The notes beneath the pieces are model-generated. The model was not told where the DNA came from. It was given only the letters and a program-made list of their open reading frames with translations, and did not search any database. Of a stretch of DNA of 64,000 bases, positions 57,323 through 64,000 are shown piece by piece. Both the position numbers and the translations under genes were made by a program. Origin of the DNA: Rhodobacterales bacterium HKCCA1288 (GTDB lineage Bacteria; Pseudomonadota; Alphaproteobacteria; Rhodobacterales; Rhodobacteraceae); contig CP065161.1 in the NCBI GenBank assembly GCA_015693905.1, forward strand, positions 1,781,001 to 1,845,000. Reading direction: 5' to 3'. Within the stretch, counting starts at the first letter, position 1. Every line of letters begins with the position of its first letter.

Positions 57323-60300
57323 TTATTCAGCAGGCACAGCCGCCGCTTCAAGGCTGATCGGATGGGGCAGCTTATTGAGCATTTCCTTGGGGCAAACCTG
57401 CAAGAAGTTTGCCTTCTCACTCTCCCAATTCTTGAGGATCATATCTGCTTTCTGCGAGGCCGTTTCCGCATGATGGCGGGTGATCAGATCACGCAACTGC
57501 TCTTCCCAATGTGCGACTGTGACGGGGCAAGTCACCAATGTCTCAAGGTTCATATTGATCAAAGCCTCACCGCTTGGGTCATAGAGATAGGCCATACCGC
57601 CCGTCATACCCGCGCCAAAATTGGCCCCAATTGACCCAAGGATCACGGCAACGCCGCCCGTCATATATTCACACCCGTTCGAGCCACAGCCCTCGACCAC
57701 GACTTTGGCGCCTGAGTTACGCACCGCAAAGCGCTCACCCGCGCGACCCGCTGCAAAGAGATAGCCATCGGTGGCGCCATAAAGAACAGTGTTGCCGATG
57801 ATGACGTTTTCAGAGGCCTTCAGAGGGCTGACTTGAGCGGGTTTCACGACAATCGTGCCACCTGACAGGCCCTTACCCACATAGTCATTGGCATCACCCG
57901 ACACCTCAAGCTTCAATCCAGGCGCGGCAAAGGCCCCTAAGGACTGCCCTGCCGAACCCTCCAATTTCACCGTCAGGTGATTTGGTTGAAGGCTGTTGCG
58001 CATCCCGAATTTCTGCACGATGTGGCTAGATGTCCGCGTGCCAATGGTGCGTAGCGTGTTCTGCACAGCGTAAGACAATTGCATCTTTTCGCCATCTTGC
58101 AAAAAGCGCGCGGCATCCGCCACGATCTGTGCGTCCAACGTGTCAGGCACAGAGTTGCGCGGCTTATTGCGATCATAAACAATCTTATCCGCCCCATCGA
58201 CTGTGATCAGCATGGGGTTAAGATCAAGATCATCCAAATGTGCCGAACCACGGCTGACCTGTGTCAACAAATCGGCGCGGCCAATGACGTCATCAAGACT
58301 GCGCGCGCCAATCTCTGCCAGAATCTCGCGCACTTCTTGCGCGTAGAAGGTGATCAGATTGACAACCTTATCTGCGTTGCCTGTGAATTTTGCGCGCAGG
58401 CTTTCGTCTTGCGTGCAAACGCCCACGGGGCATGTGTTCGACTGGCACTGGCGCACCATGATACATCCCATGGCAATCAACGCAGCCGTGCCGATACCAT
58501 ATTCCTCGGCCCCCATCATGGCTGCCATGACAATGTCACGACCTGTGCGCAGGCCACCATCGGTGCGCAAGGTGATTCGATCGCGCAGGTTGTTCATCGA
58601 CAAGACCTGATGCGCCTCGGTCAGGCCCATCTCCCATGGCAGACCCGCATATTTGATCGAGGTCGCGGGGCTTGCACCCGTGCCACCATTGTGGCCCGAG
58701 ATTAGGATGACATCCGCCTTTGCCTTGGCGACACCCGCCGCAATCGTGCCAACGCCCGATGAGGCCACCAATTTCACGGTGACTTTAGCGCGGGGGTTGA
58801 TCTGCTTGAGGTCATAGATCAGCTGCGCCAAATCTTCGATGGAATAGATATCGTGATGCGGCGGCGGCGAGATCAACGTCACACCCTTGGTCGAGTGACG
58901 AAGGCGCGCAATCAAATCTGTCACCTTCATACCAGGCAACTGACCGCCTTCACCCGGCTTGGCGCCTTGTGCGACCTTGATTTCCAACTCCTCGCAATGG
59001 TTCAGATATTCCGCAGTAACGCCAAAGCGGCCCGATGCGACCTGTTTGATCTTGGCGCTTGGGTTGTCGCCATTGGGCTCTGGTGTGAAATGTGCGGGAT
59101 CTTCACCGCCTTCACCACTATCGGATTTCGCGCCAATGCGATTCATCGCCACGTTGAGCGTCTTATGGGCCTCGGGGCTAAGCGCCCCAAGGCTCATGCC
59201 TGGCGTGACAAAGCGCTTGCGGATTGAAGTGATGGATTCCACTTCTTCGATCGCGATAGGCTGACCCAAAGGCTTAATGTCCAACAAGTCGCGCAAATGA
59301 ATGGGCGGGTTGGCGCGCATCTTGGCGGAATATTGTTTCCACAATTCAAACGAGGCTTTGTTGCATGCCATCTGCATCATATGCATCGACTGCGCTTCCC
59401 AAGCGTGGGTTTCCCCCGAACGGCGGGATTTATAGAAACCGCCAATTGGAAGGATTCCATCGCCCTGCAACCAACCAAGCGCGTGGACTTCTTCACATTT
59501 TTTCTGAAGACCCGAAACGCCAATGCCCGAAATGCGGCTCGTCATGCCGGGGAAATATTCCGCAACCATGGCGCGGCTCAGACCCACAGCCTCGAAGTTC
59601 AAACCACCACGATATGAGGAGATCACCGAAATCCCCATTTTGGCCATGATTTTCAACAAGCCTTGGTCAATCGCGTTGCGATAGCGTGCGACCGCTTCGG
59701 TCAAAGTGCCCTCCAACAGACCGCGCTCAATGCGATCTGCTAGCGAATCCTCGGCCAAATAGGCGTTCACTGTGGTTGCCCCACAGCCCACCAGAACCGC
59801 AAAATAATGCGGGTCAATGCATTCCGCTGATCGGATGTTGAGCGAGCAGAATGTGCGCAAGCCCTTGCGCGTCAGCCACGAATGCACCGCGCTTGTCGCC
59901 AAGATCATTGGCATCGCGACTTTGTCTGCGCTTTGGAACCGGTCGGTCAGCACGATATGCGCTGCACCCGAACGCACTGCATCCTCGGCCTCTTGGCGAA
60001 TGCGCTCTAGCCCATCACGCAAGCCATTTTTATCCGCACCCGCAGCAAAGGTCGCGTCAATCGTCACCACGGCATCGCCAAAATGCTTTACCATCGCGTC
60101 AAATTGCGCATTGCCCACGAAAGGACTGTCGAGAACCAAAATCTCTGTCTGGCTGCTATCTTCGTCCAACACATTCTTCAGGTTGCCGAAGCGCGTCTTA
60201 AGGCTCATCACCCGATATTCGCGCAAACTGTCAATCGGGGGGTTCGTCACCTGACTGAAATTCTGGCGGAAGAAGTGGCTCAAGGGACGATATTTCTTCG

Positions 60301-61864
60301 ACAAAACCGCGCTTGGCGTATCATCGCCCATAGAGGCCAAGGCCTCTTTGCCATCTTCGGCCATTGGTGCAAGGATATGTTCCAATTCCTCAATCGTGTA
60401 GCCCGCAGCCACCTGACGGCGGCGCAGATCTTCGCCTGAGAAAATCGCCGTTTCTGTAAGCCCTTCGGTTTCCTTGGCCAAATCCGTGATCTTGCCGACC
60501 CAGTCGCCAAACGGGCGCGCCGCAGCCAAAGCATCCTTGATCTCGGTATCGTGGAATAGCTTTTGCGTTTCCATATCTACCGCAATCATCTGACCAGGCC
60601 CAAGCGCGCCTTTTTCGATCACGCGCGCCTCATCAACAGGCACCATGCCCGCCTCGGAACCCGCAATCAGCATCCCATCGCCCGTCACCACATAGCGCAT
60701 TGGACGCAGACCGTTTCGGTCAAGACCCGCACAAACCCAACGTCCATCGGTCATCGCAAGGGCGGCGGGGCCATCCCATGGCTCCATCACCGAATTGCAA
60801 TAGGAATACATATCCTGCCATGCCTGCGGCAATTCGCTGGCAGTTTGGCTCCAAGCCTCGGGAACGAGCATGGTTTTTGCCATTGGCGCGTTGCGACCTG
60901 CGCGCACCAAAACCTCGAACACAGCGTCCAAAGCGGCAGAGTCAGACGACCCTTGCGGGATGATCGGCTTAATATCTTCGGCCATATCCCCGAAATAGGT
61001 GGATGCCATGCGAATCTCATGGCTCTTCATCCAGTTCACATTACCCTTGAGCGTGTTGATTTCGCCATTATGGGCCAACATGCGGAATGGCTGCGCCAAC
61101 CACCATTGTGGGAATGTGTTGGTTGAATACCGCTGGTGGTAAATCGCGAAGGCGGATTCAAACCGCTCATCCTGAAGGTCGGGATAGAATTCCGACACCT
61201 GTTCCGCCAACATCATACCTTTGTAGATGATGGAACGGCAGGAAAGAGAGCACAGATACAGTTGCCCCACGCCTGCGGCCGCAGCAGCTTTTTCAATACG
61301 GCGGCGGATGACATAAAGCTCGCGCTCGAATTGTTCGTGATCGATGCCCTTTTCGTTCCGGATCAAGATTTGCTCAATCTCGGGCCGCGTTGCATTGGCC
61401 TTTTCACCAAGGCAAGCGGTATCAACAGGCACATGACGCCAGCCGTAAATATAGTGCCCCATCCGCAAAACTTCGGTTTCGACAATCGTGCGGCACCGCT
61501 CTTGCGCACCAAAATCCGAACGCGGCAAGAACACCTGACCGACTGCAATCAATTTGTCAGAGGCAGGCTCATGGCCTGTGCGGCGAATTTGATCATAGAA
61601 AAACTGCACAGGGATTTGCACATGGATGCCTGCGCCATCGCCTGTCTTTCCATCCGCGTCCACAGCGCCGCGATGCCAAACGGCCTTAAGCGCGTTGATC
61701 CCGTTTTCCACCACGCGGCGTGAAGGTTTGCCATCGACAGCAACGACCAAACCCACACCACAAGAGGAATGTTCCTCCTCAAGGGAATACATACCATGCT
61801 CGGCCATAAACGCGCGCTTGGCCTCTTCTGCAGCCACCCATTCGGCATCAAACTTGGTCATCAC
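57323..61864 (-). CDS. gltB: Glutamate synthase (NADPH), large subunit
   Basis: Makes glutamate from glutamine and 2-oxoglutarate. 1513 residues in the normal order: propeptide and class II amidotransferase with the catalytic Cys35 exposed on processing ('EEEHSSCGVGLVVAVDG'), central domain, FMN-binding synthase domain ('GEGGEDPAHFTPEPNGD', 'LISGHNGGTGASPATSIKY'), the [3Fe-4S] motif 'CIMVRQCQSNTCPVGVC' and a C-terminal glycine-rich beta-helix ('VVVEGCGSNGCEYMTGG'). Works with gltD just upstream, with one secreted-protein gene between. Confidence 0.98.
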   Translation of the reverse strand: MMTKFDAEWVAAEEAKRAFMAEHGMYSLEEEHSSCGVGLVVAVDGKPSRRVVENGINALKAVWHRGAVDADGKTGDGAGIHVQIPVQFFYDQIRRTGHEPASDKLIAVGQVFLPRSDFGAQERCRTIVETEVLRMGHYIYGWRHVPVDTACLGEKANATRPEIEQILIRNEKGIDHEQFERELYVIRRRIEKAAAAAGVGQLYLCSLSCRSIIYKGMMLAEQVSEFYPDLQDERFESAFAIYHQRYSTNTFPQWWLAQPFRMLAHNGEINTLKGNVNWMKSHEIRMASTYFGDMAEDIKPIIPQGSSDSAALDAVFEVLVRAGRNAPMAKTMLVPEAWSQTASELPQAWQDMYSYCNSVMEPWDGPAALAMTDGRWVCAGLDRNGLRPMRYVVTGDGMLIAGSEAGMVPVDEARVIEKGALGPGQMIAVDMETQKLFHDTEIKDALAAARPFGDWVGKITDLAKETEGLTETAIFSGEDLRRRQVAAGYTIEELEHILAPMAEDGKEALASMGDDTPSAVLSKKYRPLSHFFRQNFSQVTNPPIDSLREYRVMSLKTRFGNLKNVLDEDSSQTEILVLDSPFVGNAQFDAMVKHFGDAVVTIDATFAAGADKNGLRDGLERIRQEAEDAVRSGAAHIVLTDRFQSADKVAMPMILATSAVHSWLTRKGLRTFCSLNIRSAECIDPHYFAVLVGCGATTVNAYLAEDSLADRIERGLLEGTLTEAVARYRNAIDQGLLKIMAKMGISVISSYRGGLNFEAVGLSRAMVAEYFPGMTSRISGIGVSGLQKKCEEVHALGWLQGDGILPIGGFYKSRRSGETHAWEAQSMHMMQMACNKASFELWKQYSAKMRANPPIHLRDLLDIKPLGQPIAIEEVESITSIRKRFVTPGMSLGALSPEAHKTLNVAMNRIGAKSDSGEGGEDPAHFTPEPNGDNPSAKIKQVASGRFGVTAEYLNHCEELEIKVAQGAKPGEGGQLPGMKVTDLIARLRHSTKGVTLISPPPHHDIYSIEDLAQLIYDLKQINPRAKVTVKLVASSGVGTIAAGVAKAKADVILISGHNGGTGASPATSIKYAGLPWEMGLTEAHQVLSMNNLRDRITLRTDGGLRTGRDIVMAAMMGAEEYGIGTAALIAMGCIMVRQCQSNTCPVGVCTQDESLRAKFTGNADKVVNLITFYAQEVREILAEIGARSLDDVIGRADLLTQVSRGSAHLDDLDLNPMLITVDGADKIVYDRNKPRNSVPDTLDAQIVADAARFLQDGEKMQLSYAVQNTLRTIGTRTSSHIVQKFGMRNSLQPNHLTVKLEGSAGQSLGAFAAPGLKLEVSGDANDYVGKGLSGGTIVVKPAQVSPLKASENVIIGNTVLYGATDGYLFAAGRAGERFAVRNSGAKVVVEGCGSNGCEYMTGGVAVILGSIGANFGAGMTGGMAYLYDPSGEALINMNLETLVTCPVTVAHWEEQLRDLITRHHAETASQKADMILKNWESEKANFLQVCPKEMLNKLPHPISLEAAAVPAE

Positions 61865-61919
61865 TCATACCTTTCTTTCGGAAGGGGCATCTTCGGGATG
61901 CGCGAAACGGGCCGAGGCC

Positions 61920-62627
61920 CTAGGATAAAACATCACCGCAATCATAAAGCGGCAGTGCATTCAGAAATCCCGCCTCATTGGGACGGGCAAAATCAACGGG
62001 GCTTGCGTCATAGGAGATTTCTTCCCCGCTGGGCAGGGTCAGCGTCTCGGTGCCGCCAAAGAACATCCGCAAAGAGGGGCTTACATATTGGTTGCCCACA
62101 GTGCTGCGTGCGCCGTCTGGCGTGGTTTCGGTATAGGCAAATTCCGTGCGTGCCAAAACCTCACCGTCAATCTCAACTGTGTCGCCCGTAAGAGCGTCAA
62201 AACCGCTGTAATCGCGGGTAAAGGGCGCGTCCCCTTCTGAGACAGACAGCGAAAAGGTGAAACTGTCCCGCCCTGTCTCAAGCAATTCGCTAAGGCTTGC
62301 GGGGTCAATTTCAGGTTGGACCAAGCGCGACCGAAGGCCCGTGCGAAGATCAAGCGATTCAAGCCACCGAAACTCTCGATCCGTATGGGATAATGACATG
62401 GGCCCATCGACATCTAGGCTGAGGCGCCAATGCTCGCCCGCAGCATCACCTTCACAGGTCCAATAATGCGAGACCATGCATCCGCGGCTTTGAACCGTGA
62501 GGAAGGCTTCGCACCCGGCGGGCGGTGTGATTTGCGCCGCTTGCGCCATCGCCGCAACACCAATGACCCCGCCCGCCGATGCGAGAAGGGTCAAGTGACG
62601 TGCGATGCTATGCGCAAGACGGGCCAT
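61920..62627 (-). CDS. Secreted protein between gltD and gltB, function unknown
   Basis: A 235-residue protein with an Ala-rich signal peptide (cut near 'MAQAAQ', about residue 32). The mature part has four Cys ('PAGCEAFLTVQSRGCMVSHYWTC' seen over residues about 37-60, and 'YDCGDVLS' near the end), 'DYSGFDALTGDTVEIDGE' and 'YVSPSLRMFFGGTETL'. It looks like a single beta-rich domain. I do not recognise a named family, but this gene between gltD and gltB is a known arrangement in Rhodobacteraceae. It is seven bases from gltD, so co-transcription is very likely. Confidence 0.78.
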   Translation of the reverse strand: MARLAHSIARHLTLLASAGGVIGVAAMAQAAQITPPAGCEAFLTVQSRGCMVSHYWTCEGDAAGEHWRLSLDVDGPMSLSHTDREFRWLESLDLRTGLRSRLVQPEIDPASLSELLETGRDSFTFSLSVSEGDAPFTRDYSGFDALTGDTVEIDGEVLARTEFAYTETTPDGARSTVGNQYVSPSLRMFFGGTETLTLPSGEEISYDASPVDFARPNEAGFLNALPLYDCGDVLS

Positions 62628-62633
62628 ATCGGA

Positions 62634-64000
62634 TCACTCAGCCGCTATCACGCCGTGGCCTGCAACTTTTGCGAGGATCGCATCCGCTGCTTCACGACCA
62701 TCACGGATCGCCCAAACAACAAGGCTCGCCCCGCGCGCAATATCGCCAACGGCATAGACGTTTTCCAATGCCGTTTCATGGCTACGGAAATCGGTCTTTA
62801 CTGTCCCCCAACGGGTGACAGGCAAATCCGCGCAATTCCAAAGCGTGGGCAGATCTTCTGGCTCAAAGCCCAAGGCCATGATCACCAAATCCGCGTCCTC
62901 AACATAATCGGCACCCTCAATCACCTCGGGGCTTTGACGGCCTGTCGCATCAGGCGCGCCGAGGCGCATTTTCTGAACCTCGACACCTGTTACAGGGTTG
63001 CCAACAAAACCTTTTGGCGCGGACAACCAGACAAATTCCACGCCCTCTTCTTCGGCGTTCTGAACTTCGCGTTGACTGCCAGGCATATTCGCGCGGTCAC
63101 GGCGATACAGGCATTTCACAGAGGTCGCACCCTGACGAATCGCGCTGCGCACACAGTCCATCGCAGTATCACCACCGCCGATTACGACAACTTTTTTGCC
63201 TTCGGCATTCAATGCGCCAGTGTCAAAATCAGGCACAGCGTCGCCAAAGCTTTTGCGGTTGGACGCGGTAAGATAATCCAATGCTTTGACGATCCCCGAA
63301 GCCTCATGCCCCGCAACGTCCAAGTCGCGCGATTTATAGACGCCTGTCGCGATCACGATGAAGTCGTGCTTTTCGCGCAGCGCCTCAAAGGTGATGTCGC
63401 GGCCAATATCAGTGTTCAACTCGAACTTGACCCCGCCTTTTTCCAAAAGCTCATTGCGGCGCATCACCACGGGCTTTTCCAATTTGAACCCTGGAATCCC
63501 GTAGGTCAAAAGCCCGCCTGCGCGGTCATAACGATCATAGACTGTCACCTGAAGCCCCGCGCGGCGCAGACGATCTGCGGCAGCCAAACCGCCTGGCCCT
63601 GCGCCAATGATGCCCACGGATTCTGCCCGCTCGGTTGTGGGGGCAATGGGCATCACCCAACCTTCATCCCATGCGGTATCGGTGATGTATTTCTCGACCG
63701 AGCCGATGGTGACGGTGCCATGCCCAGATTGTTCGATTACACAATTGCCTTCGCACAGGCGATCTTGCGGGCAGATACGCCCACAGATTTCAGGGAAAGT
63801 GTTTGTGGCTTGGCTGATCTCATAGGCCTCGCGTAAGCGCCCTTCGGCAGTCAGGCGGAGCCAGTCGGGAATATTGTTGTGAAGCGGGCAATGCGACTGG
63901 CAATAGGGCACGCCACATTGGCTGCAACGGCCTGCTTGCTCCGCGGCTTTTTGCTCGGCATACTCGGCATAGATCTCGCGAAAATCCGCACGGCGTTCTT
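62634..64000 (-). CDS. gltD: Glutamate synthase (NADPH), small subunit (5' end cut)
   Basis: The FAD/NADPH-using partner of GltB, passing electrons to it. The frame runs to the window edge, so the first residues are missing. Visible parts: two [4Fe-4S] motifs ('CSQCGVPYCQSHCP' and 'CGRICPQDRLCEGNCV'), the FAD loop 'VGIIGAGPGGLAAADRLRRA' and the NADPH loop 'VVVIGGGDTAMDCVRSA'. At least 455 residues are present. The operon order is gltD, secreted unknown, gltB. Confidence 0.97.
   Translation of the reverse strand, partial: ERRADFREIYAEYAEQKAAEQAGRCSQCGVPYCQSHCPLHNNIPDWLRLTAEGRLREAYEISQATNTFPEICGRICPQDRLCEGNCVIEQSGHGTVTIGSVEKYITDTAWDEGWVMPIAPTTERAESVGIIGAGPGGLAAADRLRRAGLQVTVYDRYDRAGGLLTYGIPGFKLEKPVVMRRNELLEKGGVKFELNTDIGRDITFEALREKHDFIVIATGVYKSRDLDVAGHEASGIVKALDYLTASNRKSFGDAVPDFDTGALNAEGKKVVVIGGGDTAMDCVRSAIRQGATSVKCLYRRDRANMPGSQREVQNAEEEGVEFVWLSAPKGFVGNPVTGVEVQKMRLGAPDATGRQSPEVIEGADYVEDADLVIMALGFEPEDLPTLWNCADLPVTRWGTVKTDFRSHETALENVYAVGDIARGASLVVWAIRDGREAADAILAKVAGHGVIAAE

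Noticed and set aside
62430-63836. A 468-codon open frame opposite gltD
   Set aside because: Mirror frame of gltD; the Cys/His-rich product matches no family and gltD is certain.
1-64000. tRNA, rRNA, insertion sequences, prophage or CRISPR arrays
   Set aside because: I looked for these and saw no clover-leaf tRNA pattern, transposase, integrase, phage structural gene or regularly spaced repeat.

Overview
The window looks like chromosomal DNA from a marine-type alphaproteobacterium of the Rhodobacteraceae (Roseobacter group). This rests on gene content and order, not on any rRNA. The supporting features are an IalB-family protein, a choice-of-anchor-L/Hint protein, an argJ-mutT-hemH neighbourhood, a comF-grxC-marR-ubiG neighbourhood, a serC-serA pair with a leader structure, a secreted protein set between gltB and gltD, and CbiZ next to BtuFCD. 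No tRNA, rRNA, insertion sequence, prophage or CRISPR array was seen. The genes are tightly packed: many stop/start pairs overlap by 1-4 bases and several convergent pairs overlap at their stops.

Layout. 0-19 kb is mostly housekeeping: a LysR regulator, a GNAT acetyltransferase, a molybdopterin-binding (CinA N-terminal type) protein, map, radC, secA diverging from a parvulin isomerase, argJ-mutT facing hemH, an NDUFAF5-like methyltransferase, comF, grxC, a MarR regulator facing ubiG, pip facing a 3'-truncated dnaE2, and dapE. 19.5-24 kb holds a Hint-domain secreted-type protein and a cobalamin set (conserved unknown, cobO, cobQ). 24-29.5 kb is rich in envelope genes (mtgA, two different L,D-transpeptidases, a CAP-domain lipoprotein, a 59-residue exported or membrane peptide), with a GST-fold protein, queG and an SDR protein between them. 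29.5-38.8 kb has rlmN, an IalB-family gene, L-asparaginase II, a cytosolic hybrid histidine kinase, serA, serC, a MarR regulator and an esterase.

38.8-50.5 kb is a metal and cofactor uptake block. First comes a four-gene Mn/Fe/Zn ABC importer (SitABCD type) behind two similar palindromic operator-like sites. Then a cobalamin riboswitch leads a nine-gene run of outer-membrane receptor, BtuF-C-D, CbiZ amidohydrolase, ExbB, two ExbD and TonB. The nine genes are joined by short overlaps and carry everything needed to energise, import and remodel corrinoids. 50.5-56.3 kb has an ABC ATPase/FtsX-type permease/AttH-lipocalin operon and a hydrolase fused to a multi-pass membrane domain. 56.4-64 kb has serB (so serA, serB and serC are all in the window), a bidirectional terminator, and gltB, a secreted unknown and gltD (cut by the window end).

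The most useful observations are: a DnaE2 missing its C-terminal domain with catalytic aspartates intact; a self-contained B12 acquisition operon; a paired operator spanning the promoter of the metal transporter; a serC-leader-like RNA; a terminator that shows where the histidine kinase cannot start; and an unexplained 23-base perfect palindrome ahead of mtgA. I did not find a clearly new multi-gene system. Gene names rest on recognised motifs and remembered family features, with no database search.
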